Position numbers and translations under genes: made by a program. From Eremophila alpestris peregrina (Eukaryota > Chordata > Aves > Passeriformes > Alaudidae): 64,000 nt of DNA. Location of the stretch: assembly GCA_009792885.1 (NCBI GenBank), contig WMCF01000025.1:2005852-2069851 (forward strand). Reading direction: 5' to 3'. How positions within the stretch are numbered: the stretch's first letter is position 1; the number at the start of each line of letters is the position of its first letter. A model generated the notes under the pieces. It ran no database searches and was not told the DNA's origin. It saw only the letters and a program-made list of their open reading frames with translations. Of this stretch, positions 1 to 14,400 are shown piece by piece.

Positions 1-865
1 AGGAGAAATGAAATAATTAAATTATCTGCCCTTGGGAGCAGGATTCTCTCTCCTCCGGTGAGGAAGTAGTTGCCAGCTGGGTGTCGCTCCCTTCTTCAGA
101 TCCTGTTGCAGCCTTGTTTGCAGATTGTGTGCTGAGTATTTGGTATGGCAGGTGAATTGAAGGTTGTTGATTTTGAACACCTGCAGAGCTAGCTAATAGA
201 TATCAGACTCTGTAAGAGGGATTGGATGTTTAGCACAGTGTGGAAGTCAGGAAGTGTAAAAGAGGTGAGAGTTTAGAACTCCAAATAAGCTCGTCTGACC
301 TGGAAACAGCATGCAAAGAACACAGGGCGCTTGAGCCACTGTGGTTGGATACAGGAGGGGTTGCAGAATACAAAAAGACCTGACACATGTTTCAAAAGTT
401 CATAGCAAGGAGTTGAAACAGAATTATTGTGGGTTTGGACCATATGACAAAATGGCAACAAGCACAGTAAAAATATTCGAGAGGTGTGTGGGGGGATGGG
501 CATTATAATGGGGTCCATACATTTGTCTTCCTGGGCATGGTGTGCCTTTGCAGAAGTGTTCGTGGGGAAAATAAAAGCACAAAGTAAGTGAAAATGTGAT
601 AAGATATGACTTGATTCTGCTGAAAATGTCTCACTGGCTAGCTGTACTGGCTACACACCCTTCTTTGTTAGGGAAATGATTTTACAGATAACAGATACTG
701 CATTTTCTTTGTCTTTTCTTCACTGTGATGTCATGTAGAAAGCTATTAGTTAACTGTAGAAGATGCAATTTTTATAGAAGAATGATAAGATTAGTAAGGA
801 AAAAAAATAGAGAGGGAGCTCTAGAATGTGCTGAAAGAGCATCTATCTGGCTGTAGAGTGATTAC
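1..865. other. Non-coding, no recognised element
   Basis: AT-rich unique-looking sequence. A short minus-strand frame at 273-518 has no recognisable domain and a composition expected of chance. I see no RNA gene, repeat or promoter here. Confidence 0.6.
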
Positions 866-965
866 TCTTCAAAGATCAGTCTTGAGACAGAACTCATTAA
901 ATATTTTTATTAATGACCTTGACACCAAAAATGGCACTGTGCTAAATGTGATAACAAGCAGTTGT
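866..965 (+). repeat. Degraded CR1-like LINE reverse-transcriptase remnant
   Basis: The plus-strand translation contains SVLRQNSLNIFINDLDTK, which resembles the segment just before the catalytic box of CR1-type reverse transcriptases (family form roughly G-SVLGP-LFNIFINDLD). The nucleotide run at 898-920 also reads like the conserved core of that segment. The catalytic F/YADD box that should follow within about 15 codons is not visible, and the frame soon loses similarity. If real, this is an old inactive 5'-truncated fragment. The call rests on one short motif, so chance resemblance or another LINE clade (L2/L3) is possible. Confidence 0.4.
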
Positions 966-3900
966 AAGGCAGTGACAATATTCAAGAAGAGTTGGAATAT
1001 AATTCAGGGTACACTTCAGAATATTGCTGACAACTGGAGTGGCACAAGTAGAGTTCAGTACTGTAGCTGGAAGTGGGTTAAGCAATGAATAACACAAATT
1101 TCATTGATGAATTTGGAACTTGTCAACTCTTAAAAATTGATGAGGCTAGAGCAATAGGAAGTCTAAGCCTATTATTGGAATATATGAGACATCAGTCTGA
1201 CATGCATAGCCTTAAAAATGTATCTGAAAGCTTAAGATGTAGCATCTAGTACAGAAAGTACTTGTGCTGATGTCTAAGGCTAAGTCTGCAATATTTTGCT
1301 CTATTCTGGGTTATTCTGTTTAATGAAGATGAATCCAGACTCAAACAGGCGCAGAGCAGGAGAATTAAAATGAGTGGGGAATGGAAAACTTTACCTGGAG
1401 GAAGGGGATTAGAAGAGCAGAATTTATTTAGTTTAGAGTATAGCTTATTTAGTTTAATAAAAATAAAAAAGAGGACATGCTTGCAATTTGTAAGTAAACC
1501 AGCTAACATGGGATGTGGAAGACTGGCCCAAAGGAAAAGGGTATAAAGTTATAAATTGCATCTGTTTAAATTTTGTCTGGAAGTTAAAGGAGATAAATAG
1601 AAGACAATATTTGATCTTTTTGTCCAATGTTTCTTCTGGTTTAGGAAATAGGTCTTTACACTTAAAAAATGAATGTCATCTGGGCTGAAAGATCCCATTC
1701 CTTTGTTTCTGTGGGAAGACATTAGCTACAAAATCCTGCAGGACACCTAGTTTGGAACTGCAGAATATCAAGATTTAGTCTGGGAAGGCAAGGACTTCTC
1801 TCAAGGCTTTAGGATGAATATTTCTGTAAGGTGCTGGCAAAGCTAAATAGTGAAATACAGCATCTGTATAGATGTAACAACACAGAGAAGGTCAGATCCT
1901 GGAAGCATGGAGAAAAACTGAGATGAGGTTGAGGAACCTGGTTGTGTGGAATGAGGGTATCAATGAGCAACCTGAAGAAAGAAAAGAAACTAAGAACAAG
2001 AGAGGGTAAAGAAACAGGGACCAAGAGAGAATAGATTGTGGCCAACATAGATCAGTTCTCCTCAGAGCCCAGAAAAGAACCAGTGATTTTTGAATCCTGC
2101 CATTCTTCTGTTGACGCAAAATATCCATGAAACCTCCTGTTGCCTTCTTCTGTAGTGCAGGTCTATATATAATACTCCCTTAAACCCAGAGATCTGGGCA
2201 GCAGTCCTCATTATCCTGTCTCAAGTGGTGACCACAGCTGTCACTACAATGCTTATGATTCAAAAGATTTATATGGGTGATACAAAATCCTAACAAAAGC
2301 TAACAGGAGACTCACATCAGAAATTGACAACCTGTGGTGATCCAGTGAATAGTTATTTCAGTTCTCTGAATTCAGGAACCTCTGAAAATATCCTAGATTC
2401 TGAGGAAAATCAGATATAGGAAAAATAACTCTCAGTTAATTTTGGATTAAATAATGAACTGCAGAAAATACCTGTTTATTCTTAGTTGTAATTATATTAG
2501 TTTAAGATATTTCGCACAAGACTAAGAGAGCTGGACATTCTGTTCCTATTTTGTTTTCAAAGCAAAAACTCCACTAAAATTATCTAGGTTTTAGTTGCAC
2601 TATTTAATGTTTAGATTTCTTGAACCCTACACTGTGTCCTTAGTTTGGGGCTCCAAAACCAATTTTAATTAAAACCCGCACAATATTCCTGGGGCAGTTA
2701 AGTTCTATAGGTGACCCTAAATGAATGAAGTCTGGCAAAGGATAAGGTCACCTGCAACTTAGTTCAGGATTGGGTACAAACCTGCTGCAACAAAAAATGT
2801 CCAAGATTAAATATAAAAACCAGATAATTGGGGAGACAAAAATATGCTGTAAATATTCTGAATATTCAGTTTTCACTGCATTTTTATTCACTGCTTTAGA
2901 AAAATTTTGAGATATGTAAGGAAGTTGGGTTTTTTTCCCCACAGGAAAGGAATACCATCAGGTTGGTAAATCTTCCTAACTTTCAGCATGACTATAAATA
3001 GCCACAGGAGAATTACTGAATATCTCCAGTAAAATGATGACAGTTTATCATATGTCATCATTTGCCTTCCTTGTTTTTTCTGCCTTGTAAAGAAACAGAG
3101 GTTTTAGCCAGGGAAAACTGACAAATTACTTGATGGCCCTTTGTCCATGGGCACTTCACCCAGCAAGGCAATTTTTGCTGTTAAAGGGCAGAAAGAAATT
3201 AACATTTTTGAGATCTAAAGGAATTCTAACATTAGTGCTCAGGCAGACCAGGTTCTGATATTAAGAATCAACTTTATGTATTAATTTTCCTTTGAAGTTA
3301 TTTAATCCCTTTTATAATCTGACTAGGACTTGACATCTTGCATAGAGGGTGTATTTTAAAATAATTTTATTTTACTTCTATCTTTGCACTGTTGCCTTCC
3401 GTTTCAGTAATCTTCACATACTTATGCGATACGGTTTTAATTTTTCTAAATGATTACCTGGAGCAGAATGAGACTATCTAGTTGCCAAAGATATCCACAT
3501 TGCCTTTGTGTGATTAGAGAAACATTATAGATGTCCCCATTTTACATGAAGAGGGCCTATCTGTTATCCTTTTTTTTTTTTTTCCTTCAAACTGATCTTT
3601 AGGGAGAGAGACACTTTTTTGATACTGGTGAACACAGAGACCACACCCTACACTTGTGTTTCTCCTGGACACTACTCTCATGCAGTCTTGCTAGAACAGT
3701 TTTTTCAGCCTTTGATTAAAGCAAAGTAAAACTGAAAGGATTGGAGGGCGAATCAAAACTGCTGCTGCTTTTATGCACCCTAAATGGAGAGACAACAGAC
3801 ATCTGTCATCAGGGTTAGCACAGAAAGGAATAAAGTGTGCTTGTAAGTGTGGTACTAAAGGGTGACAGAATACCATAGGGTGTCCAGGGTAGTGTTATTC

Positions 3901-6900
3901 CTGAAGATTGTTACCAAAGGTGGGATATCAGTGATATCCTGTGAGTGGCACAAATGCAACTTGAGGCAAAATCCTGCAGATATGTCAATGAATTTGTTAA
4001 ATAAGGTCCTAAATATGGAGAGGAGGGAAGAGACAGGGTAAGGAAACCAAATAGAAATCATATCTGTTTTTCTTTGGTAATTAAATTTTCATGCTTCAGG
4101 TTGAAAATAAGTGTAGAAAATAGAGGTGCAATGGCATAGCAAGTAGAATGCACATGTGAACTCTGGTTCAGGGGATGCAGGTAATAGTAACAATATACTG
4201 TAAAGGGTTGCTCTGGGGCTTGGCAAGCTAAATACAAACTTCTCACAAAATTTAGACTTGCGCTTTGCTTGCTAGCCTGTATCTTCTTTAGTGTGGCCTG
4301 TGCCAAGCAGATAGGATCTGTTTAGTTGCCTTCAACCTGAAAGCTGAATGAGAAATCGAAGAAGCTTTTTCTGAAGTAGCTTTCCCTGCTCTGCCCTGTC
4401 TTGCTCTGAGTATTTATGCCTGTGTACTAAATCCATATAGCTTGGAAACATTGCATAATACAGAGTTGCTTGGGTTCCTCTCTCTCTCCTTATTTTGTTT
4501 CCTTATGGCTATAATATTCATTGGATGAAGACATTAATTGTGTCATTGACATCACCAAGTTCCTAAAATCACCAGTTCCTAAAATATCCTATTCCTGGCA
4601 CAGGATTGTGCTGTTTTAAACCACATCTTTCTTCTACAGTTAGATGATTGAAAAGAAAAGATACCCCTTGTGCATTTAGGTCATGAGATTCAGCATAAGT
4701 ACTTACAGAGGGTGCCAAAGGCACAGAAAATTGTGTGGGAAGGGCATCTGAGGAATTGTCTTCTGCCCCCTGTCTGTGGCTGTGGCGCTGGGTGATTTAA
4801 AACAGCCATGATTCCTATTTTCCCTGTTTCTTGTTGTGCATTAGAATTCAGGGCAAAAAACTACCATGCCAGTCCTGTTCAAAAGGAAGGCCTAGGACAT
4901 CTGATCACTCTGAAAGACATGGTATGCCCTCTTCCCTGGTGCATTGCATTGCTTGTTGCACAAAATTCTAGTTATGCAATGTTACAAAAACAATAACAGC
5001 AAAAGCATTTAAAAATTGCTGTGTATATGATGACTGATCAGTATAAAAATTTATATCCCAACAAGGTCATTATTGGGAAAAAAGCTGCAATTCTAGCAAT
5101 ATTTATTCCTCAGTTAAAAAAAAATCCAATGTTCAGCTCAACAGGTGCCAATTTCTATGCAGTATTTAGACGCATAAATTGGTGAAATCCAGTCTTTCAT
5201 AAGAGAAAGCATTATAGAGACAACAGCAACAATCATGTTTTGTGTTATCATTCCTGCTGCCTAATTTTTCAACAGTGAAGGCTTTAACAAAGCCTTTTGA
5301 AAAACCAATCACTACATCTATTCTGCACATAGATAGGATGAGTTTGGGAAAATTAGATTCTGTGAGTGTCCAACTGTTTAATTAATGATTATTGAAAAGA
5401 ATAGAATGAAATAGGTAGTCATATCAAGGGAATAGCCTTATCACTACTACACTCTTTGTAATCACATGTGGAAATGCAGTTAGCCATTGTGAAATTCTGC
5501 TTTTTTATGTCAAATTTATTCTTGTTTTCCGAGAAAATAGTCCACATGATTCTTGCATTCAAAATATAAATTTCAGTGCAGAGGAGGACGTTTGAGGGTA
5601 ATGGTATTGAATGAATATTTTCACTTCCATTTCTTTCTAATGGTCTCATTTTCTTGCTTTTAATATTGATCTACATTCTTATGTTATTTAACTTGAACTT
5701 AATTTCCTAATATTATATCAGAAAAAACTTTTTACTTTAATAACTTTAGAAATGTTGGGGTCTGTATTCTGTTGGAGATTAGACTACAAATTTAGAAGAG
5801 GTGATTTGGCTTTTTTATGGGAATAAACAGGGAGATGTTAAATAAACAGAGCATCACATGCATCTGGCTGTTTAGTACCGTGATGTTGTAAAAGGACAAA
5901 AACTTTCAATAACTCAGTTGCTTTCAATGCTTCTTATTCATATGAGCAAACTCTTTAGTGCATGCCATGAACCATAAAAGCCTGGAGACAGTAAGATTAA
6001 TATACCCAGAGAAAGTGAGCGTTAACAAAATGTTTTATATATAAATTGCAGATCCACATGCATTTGTTCTGCCGTACACATCGCCAGACACCCACTGGAG
6101 TAGGACAGACTCTCAGTGTGGCTATCAGTAAAATGCCATCAGGGGCTGTTTTTCAGCAGTCAGGGATCTGTTTCATTGTTCATCCAGCACACATGGCCAG
6201 GTCTGACTGGAGGAAGCAGTAGTAATTCAGGAAGTTAGTGACAGAGATGGAAGGACTCTCTCCATCTCCTTCAGTATTTAGAGAATGTCCTCTTGAAAAG
6301 CCCTGAACAAACAGAGCAAGGAGTGACAGGCGTGCTAATAGACACACATTCTATAGAATCCAACTTCATCTGCAAGGGCTGGATCCTAAGCTTCTTCCTC
6401 AAGACATGCCTCAAGTATTTGAAAGCCTTGACAGCATTTAGCTTGACCCTTGGCTGGCTAAAAGACATACTTGAGAAAAAAAATTAATCTCATTTCCATT
6501 TATTCCCTCTAAGAAAGGAATTCACAAAACCAGTTTCTGCTGTTTCAGACTTGAAAATAGCCTTTCAGTCCTAAAACAGTCCACAAAACAGACAGCAGAT
6601 ATTTTAAAACACGAGGCTCCCTACAAGATTGCACCATTTTTCAGTGTAGCTGGTAAATTTTGTTGGATGTTTATAAACTAAATTACTGAGGTTCATGCAA
6701 GTAACTTAGTAACTTAAAGAGCTGATTGTATGCACGTATGAATGAATGAATATAATTGCAGGGGTAGCATGGCTCAGTAAATTCACCTCAACTCTTCTAC
6801 TCTATTTCTTTTTTGTTAGGCTTAATGGTTTTGAGAAAACTACATGACAAACCAGTGTTGGATTAGGCATCTTCAGCTGAAGAACCATGCACCTTGGGAA

Positions 6901-9900
6901 GGCCATGATTCTCTAAGGTAAAAGGAGAAAGAAAATAATTTTCTATAAAGAAAAAGAAATACTGATCCAGAGTGAGTCAGACACTACCAGTGTAGTTGCA
7001 GCACCATGAAGTACTTCCCAGTTTCAGCTGTCCACACTAAATAGTAGTGTCCTGTGTTCAAACAGTACAGTTGCCATGTAAACTCATTCTCTGATGAACT
7101 GTGTTGTCACATTTTCGTGGAAAGCCATAGGGAGAATGTTATGGTCTGAGCAGAATCTGAAGACTTTCTTCCAGCTGTCACTTCCAACAAGGTAATGATT
7201 CTTACCCAACTAATTCAAAAGGAGTGGGTGCTCATTTATTTTTTAATCATAAATTTTGCTATAATTTTAATTTAAGTTGTGCTCCAAGCCAGAGCTTACA
7301 AAGTTCTGCCTTGGTTTGATGGGAGTTTAGCAAAGAGCTTTTTAAGACTGCTGGAGCAATGCTTAGTTTTGGATCAGAGTCTAATTTGTTGCTAAGTCAC
7401 AGGTGACTAAGGATGTACAATTTTGTCTCACATATTTAGATTTTACCCACTTGCTTTAATTTATGCAAAAACTGAAAAAAGCAGCAGACAGACAGCTCAG
7501 GCGTGCTGGTGTACTTGGGTTGTGTCTCACCACAAAATCTGGAGTAATGCTTTTAACCACATGAAGCTGTTTTTCTGACTATCTGTCTTTCTACAAGAGG
7601 ACATAGCACACAGTTCAGGAGGACAATGTGCTGCAGTTTATTGCTGAAGTGGAAATAACACTGGAAGTTCAACAGCTAATTTAGCTTGCTACTAGTTAGG
7701 AGTAATATAAAGTTCTTGACCCCCATGTTTTAGTAATTGATGTAGCATCAACTAGGTGTTTGGGAAAAATGATGGCCATCCCTACTGGAGAAAACACATA
7801 AATGACAGATGTTACTTAGATACATCATCTTTTATCTGGACAAGACGAGCTGTTAGATGAAAGACATGCCATGCTGAGGCTTTGCACTGTGCTGGGTATG
7901 AGGGACAGCTCTGAGCTCAACACTGCAATGCAATATGAACAGCAGCAGTAATACACTTCCTTTTGGCATTAGAATTTCAGGTCTAGAATGTGAAAAAAGT
8001 CTGGTTATTTTCCAAGTCTGATCCTAAAGCAGAGCATCAAGCAAAGCTTTCAAAATTCCCAGTAAACTTAAGCCAATAGGGAGCATAGCTAAAAAAAATC
8101 TCATTCCTTATATTTATATTTATAGCCTCACATGTCTTATGGATAAAGTAAAAGTCACTTTATAAGCAATCACATTCAGTATTAGTGAAATACATAATCA
8201 ACACACTGGTAAGATACCTTCAAAGTAAACTCTAGTAAGTATAGAAGTTTCAGGATAAACATCAGAGCAGGGCTGAGCTTTGCTTCACTCTGAAAACTCA
8301 TCCCTCTAATGGCTGTGTCTCTGAATCAGATATTTTAATCCTCTTAGAAGACTTAAAACGATCCACTCAGAGAGTTACTCTGCCATTTCTATATTTAACA
8401 AATAGCAAAACTTTGACAGGAAATTAATTTTGTTCACAAAATTCTGATCATGAAATATCTTAATGAGAGAAATTTGTCCATTTTACTGGCAACCAAGGAA
8501 AGAGGACTATTTGAACACAGGTGATGGATTTCCCTACCTTTGAAAAATCCAAGTGATTTGGTATGTATGTAGGGCAAAAAAGTACAAACCTGCATGGGCT
8601 GCTCATTCAGATGTGCTGAACAGAGCAGGGTCCTACTTTTATAAGCTTTTTAATTTCACTGGTATTAGGATGGAAGTCACACATGAGGTAATAAATATAG
8701 AATAATTACTCTGGCAGCTAATTCCATGATCATCTCGCTTTGGCCCCAGAGTCAAGTGATAATTACTGGACACAAGTAGTGCTATTTTGCTCCAACTGAT
8801 GGATTTTCCTCAAGTACCTGTGCACCTCTTGTTACGTCCACCTTGCTTGTGAACATTCATGTGGGCATTTTTTTTTGCCAGAATAAATACATGGCAAAGG
8901 GACAGATTCAACCTGCAATGCACAGGCAGCCTTGCAACTGAAATTTTTCTTCAGTCACTGGTGTAATAGACCTGCATTTTTTAGAAACATTTTCCTGATT
9001 ACACTATCACCATGCAGACTTTACTACCACTTAAAATAGCAGTGTATGCCAGACTTCTGACCTACAAACCAGGACAGCAGTCCTTTGATTTTCCACCATT
9101 GATACAGTAATGTCATACTGTTATTTTTAAACACTTGGAACATACCACGCCACCCAATCTGGTATTAGCAAATCTTGCCTAGGAGATTTCTTCTGCTGCT
9201 CCAGTGGGGCAGTCCATGCTGCTTTTTCCTGTCTTCAGCTCAGCACTAGCATTTGAGATACAATCAGGAAAAATGGGGTTTTGTTTAAAAATGTGCTTGG
9301 TTTCTAAATAATTTTTAAGAGTGATGATGAATGATTCTTAGAAATAGCAGATACCTTTACAAATATCAAAGAAATAAGGTCAACTAAACTGAAATGAAAC
9401 CAATTTTCCACTATTTGAGATAGTACCATGTTATCAATGGAAACAGTATTGCATTCAAAGAAAAACCTGTAGCTTTTTTATGTCCCTCACTGAAGCCTGA
9501 AGATGCTGCAGAGATTTTACATGTCAGTTTTTGAAAATAAAGTGCATGATCACTCAAATACAGTCCAATGATGCATTCACATAATTTGGTTTAAATACTT
9601 ACACAATTTCTCACTACTGATTCACAACCAGATCTGGTTAAGCTAATTTGTAGTGACTTGACCCACAGAATTGTAATACACTGCCCCACTCACCCTTCAA
9701 TTAAAGAAGTGAAATAACCCCAACACCTAAAACTAGTGTAGGACTGCTGGGGCTAATGCTATGCCTGTTTAGTAAGCCTGACTTCAGCCTTGTCTCTGGC
9801 ACGAGCAGCAGGCTCAGCTTGGTTTCCTAAAGTGGCATCCTCAGATGCACTGAGTCATCTCTGAACCTGTGGGTGAAGATGATAGTGGTGACAGTGCTCC

Positions 9901-11030
9901 TGGAAACATTTCTAACTTCCCACTCAGTGAACAAAGCTCCCTGTTTTGTTTGGCATGCACTGAGTGAGGTGACACTGAACCTCAGGGGAAGAAGGCCCTG
10001 AAAGACTGACATCTTCAGCAAAGATGTGAGGTTTTTTTTGTCATCTCAGAGGGTTTTCAAAGTGACTCTGCCTTCTGGCCTTAAGTGACGGAGTGACTCT
10101 CTTGCTTGTTCAATGAGAAGTTAGTGCTACTGCTGAAAGAACTGCTGCTGTTAGTGCTGATCTATGCTCCTGTTGGAGTCTGAGAAGGGGATTTATCAGG
10201 CAAAAGGTCCAACAACCCGTTTTTATTGTTGGCCTGTACCCACCATCACTCCATCACCCTCATTCACAGTTCAGGGAGGGATGTTCTTGCATATAGCAGC
10301 TGTTCAGGGGCCATCTTGCAAGTGAAAATGGGATTTCTGCATGGAATGGGGCAGATAGGCATCTTGGGAGAGGGAGACATGAACTGCAGAGAGAGACCTT
10401 GTTACCCTCCTACAGTCCTCTCAAACTTATCCCTTCAAATGAAATGGATAGAAGATCTCACTAGAAGGATCCTTAAACCAAAGTAGTTTTTGATCTTTCT
10501 TCTGCTCTCTTGGTGAGTATAGCAAGTCCTGTGCAGTGGCTTTTTCTACAGCAGCAGTAGTTTCCATCCTCCTGTCTTGAATTTCTGATGATGCTTCTGC
10601 CTGCTGGGCTTGAGGATGGCTCTCTAATGCAGCAGTTCCAGCACCAGCAGTTCCAGTTCTGTGCTTTAAGACATTCTTGCCAGCAATATCCTGGATCTAC
10701 TTGACTCCTTGCAGGACAAAAAAAAGACTACAGTTTGAAAATCACTAGTGTAGGTTTTATACTGAACTCATGTCACTTGCAAACATGGGATTTCTAAGTG
10801 AATCACTGGAACACAGTAAAACCTCCAGGAACTAGAAAAATCTATGCAGGAACTGCAGCAATTAAAAAAAAATTAAAATCACATAATGTGTAATTTTACT
10901 GTCTGTACAGTTTTTGTGATATAATACTTTAAAAATGTTTCCCTATTTTTGTAAAGACAGACAAGCCAATGGATGACAGAATTCCCACTTCACAAAGCAA
11001 AATGGGTGGAGGACATTGTACTTAGACTCC
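966..11030. other. About 10 kb non-coding, no recognised gene
   Basis: AT-rich sequence with many stops in all frames. The longest frames are about 60-90 codons with no domain signature. It holds only minor low-complexity features: a T run at 3570-3583 and a near-perfect 16-17 bp tandem duplication at 4551-4583. No CR1 tail, LTR, tRNA or CpG cluster was seen. Confidence 0.6.
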
Positions 11031-11036
11031 CTTTGA

Positions 11037-11471
11037 TGCCTTAAGTTTTGGCTTTCATATTTCCCAGATTCTGTACTGCATTAGTGTGTGACTCTGAACT
11101 TCATATAAAGTGCTAGCAAGTTCTTTTCAATGGGTAGTTACACAAAACAATCCTTTTCCAGCCCAAGAACCAGGGATACAGTTGCAGCTTCAGGCCCAAG
11201 AAGTATAAACAACAGCAATATGAGGAGAGCAATCTGGGAGGATGGGACTTCATAACCTGTAGTCGTAATTGGACAATTAACCTCAGTATGTAAATGGACC
11301 AAAACTTATAAAAGTGTGAAAATGTGTGACCTATTGTCCATCTTTGGGTGTAGCCATGGCTGGGCTCTTGTACTGCCCAAGGTGTATCCTTTGAAGGCCT
11401 TTTTAATAAATACCTACTTTATTCCTTTAACTCTGTCTAGCCTTTGTTCCAGGTAGCCTCTCAGGGCATCA
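11037..11471 (+). mobile_element. Solo LTR, passerine ERVK-like, plus strand
   Basis: This looks like a long terminal repeat of an avian class II (ERVK-like) endogenous retrovirus. It has a TATA box TATAAAAG at 11307-11314 and a polyadenylation signal AATAAA at 11405-11410. The about 65-bp tail after that signal fits U5 and ends in CA at 11471. The part from about 11140 to the end agrees with a songbird LTR family I recognise from memory but cannot name exactly. Proposed boundaries: TG at 11037 preceded by ctttga (11031-11036) and CA at 11471 followed by ccttga (11472-11477), a 6-bp target duplication with one mismatch. The 3' end is firm. The 5' end is less sure and could be nearer 11131. 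No internal gag, pol or env lies next to it, so it is a recombined solo LTR. Confidence 0.7.
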
Positions 11472-11477
11472 CCTTGA

Positions 11478-14400
11478 GAAAATATGATGTGGGTATAAAA
11501 TCTCTCACTGCTTGTGCTTTACCCACAGGGCTTAATTAGATCTGATGAAGGTTAATAACTATAAATAGGTAAATCTCAAAGTTTACAACATGTAGATTTT
11601 ATCTGAACAGGCACCTTTTACTTCAGAGGCCAATTATTCTGCTCTCCTCAATAACTGGGTGACCTGCTCCCACAGCAAACGGCCTAGTGACCCCTCTGCT
11701 CAGCTTTGAAAGGGCTGTCTTCCAGGAGACATCAGGAAATCCCTAACTGCAATCTGCTAGTTTTTACTTCTCAGGAGAAGGATTTCACTGCATTGCTGTG
11801 TCTGATGAGTGAGTTCTCTCATACACCTAGAAGATTTTATTATGTTATTCAGCTGGCAAGGGCTACTGTGTCCCTCTGCACCAGAATGATGACATGGACT
11901 GTCCTTTTTTTCTTGTGTAAGAGGTTCTGCCTTTGAGCATTTTCAGGAGTGTTTTCTTTTTCCAATCAAATGGCTTCTAGAAAACCTGATTAAATTCATT
12001 ACTTTCCCTTGTATATATACTGCAGAATGCCAGAAACTGGTGGGAGTAGCCTTTATTCTAGACACTTAGCACTTTCATCTGTAAAACACCTCACACATAA
12101 CAGCTATTCCTCAAAATATTCTTGTACGTAAAGCATTAGAGCTAAGTAAACAATTCACTACCAACAGTTTAAAGAATTAAACCCCATTTTGCCTGTAAAC
12201 TGTGGCCAACTCACTTCAGTGTTTGTTTTTTTCCTTCCAGTCCCCATCTCTCCACTGCACTGTTTGCATAACAGGTGGAATTGGGATTTCTGGTGCTCTT
12301 CCTTATGAGATGTGGCACTCCGTGATCCCTTGACCACATATGGAAACTTCATACATCAAAAATGGAAACTGCCAGTGGTTTTTGTTCAAGTTCTTTGGGA
12401 AAACTACATCATCCTAAGTGTACAGCTTTGTGGGTAGAGTTGATGAATTGCACGATGTTCAGTGAGGGACTTCCCACTTCCCCCTCCCAGAAACCACCCA
12501 GCTCATGGCCACACATTCCCACCTCTTCTCTTGGGCTGGCTCTGGTGATTGCCAGGCCTGTCTGTGAACTGCCATGGACCTCCCTGAGAGCAGAAAGGAA
12601 AAGCAGTGAAGAACCCTGGCTGGCTCACTGCTGCCTCAGCAGGTTAAACTGACCCATGGAAAAGGAGAGAGGCCAGGGAGTAAGGAAAGCAGGGCCAGTA
12701 GTGGACAAGAAGACAATGCCCCTTCTGAATGTGTCTCCCAGTTAGTTCTCCTTTATGGTGATGGAAAAAATGACACTTTTCTGTGACTTCCTTTTCACTG
12801 ATGGGCGTGAGCGATCTTAGTGTTGAAAAGTAACATAAATAGGGAAATATAATATTAAAAAGGATATGAAAAAGTATTTCCATAATATTTGACCAACAGA
12901 TCTCTTACCTCTTCTGTTAGAAGCAGGAAATTGTGTGTTGTACTTTTTCATTTACTTAAGGAATCTTTGTCCTTTGCTATTTTCTGTGACCAGTCAATGC
13001 CCTCAAGGCTTTGCATTGCACCAACTCTGGTAGTCCTCAGACAGAAAATTCATGAATGCAAGACAGATGAGACAGTCCAGAACGCAGGAAAGATGCTGAA
13101 GAAGAAAGTAGTGAAGTGGATAATTTCCCAACAACTCCTCCTCATGTTGTGGATATAATTGAAAATCCAAAATGTGGTTATGCATAATGTGAGGCCACAT
13201 AGCTATCGTCTGTTGCTCTCTTTAGGGTTTTGCATGAAATTTTATTTACTTTTCTAGCTTATCAGCATAAATGCATGCAGAAAATAATTTGGTAAATCCT
13301 AAAGCAATTACATGACAGAAGAAGTACTCAGTTAATTATATATTACTGGAAATATGTTGCTCTGGATTGATTGCCTTGTTTTGGAAAGCACTTGTACATG
13401 AAATATTTGATGAAAAATAACAATAGGAAGCAGGAAATCCAAAACCCAAGAGAAGAAAAAATCTGAAGGAAATAGAGTGAGGCAAAGAAGCACTGAAAAA
13501 ATAAAAGTGCTTTTGTCTCCAGGAAAAAGGGGTGAATATTGTTAGTCAGTTGACTCATAGTCAGATCAGGTTGTTGAGGGTTTTGATTCAGGAGGTTGCT
13601 GACACATGTCCCTCTGCATCTGAATAATTCCACTGGGACTACTTACATATTTAATTCAAACATGTATTTAAAATGCTTGCCTCCTGAAGGATAGAGTACA
13701 TAAAGGCTGAGTAACACTTCTTGGTGTGATGCTAAAACAGCTGCATGTTCTGTGCCAGATGCAATTCTTAGAACTGCCGCATCTGGTCACATGTAGATGT
13801 TCTGGTTTTGGCTGCATTAGCAACATCTGCAAGTTTTGCTCCTTTTAGCTGGGAGTGAATCCAGTGCTCTATTTTGGGAATTACTCTGCTGCCAGACCAC
13901 CCCTAGCAAACTACCTCCATTCATAACAGGAGAGTTCATAATCTGTTCTTCTAAACTTTTTCTTAATTATAAAGAGCTTAAAACTGTGAATGGTACTATT
14001 AAGTCATTGAATCTCACTATTTTTTAGCTAATTACTAACATTATTTCTATTTTGGGGGGGTATATTTTCATCCTTGGAATTCAATCAGATTTTCTCCAAT
14101 AAAGCCAAGTTTCATCATTATTCTGTGCTAAAGGCTGAATTTTAGAGCATGCCAATACAGCTGGCATGACATTGGCCTTCCTAATTCAAGGACACAAAGT
14201 ATTACCCTAAACGATGAGCAGAAAGAAAAAAATCACATTTGTCCTATTAATCAAGGCTTAGGTGGGTTTTTTTGTCAAATATGATTCATACGTGCCTCAC
14301 AGCAAGGTTTCTGAGCGACCTGGTGTTTCCTGGAAGCCCTTTGGTTAGTAAGAGCTGAGCATTGAACCATGCAGTTTGTCACCTGCCACACTATTTACAG

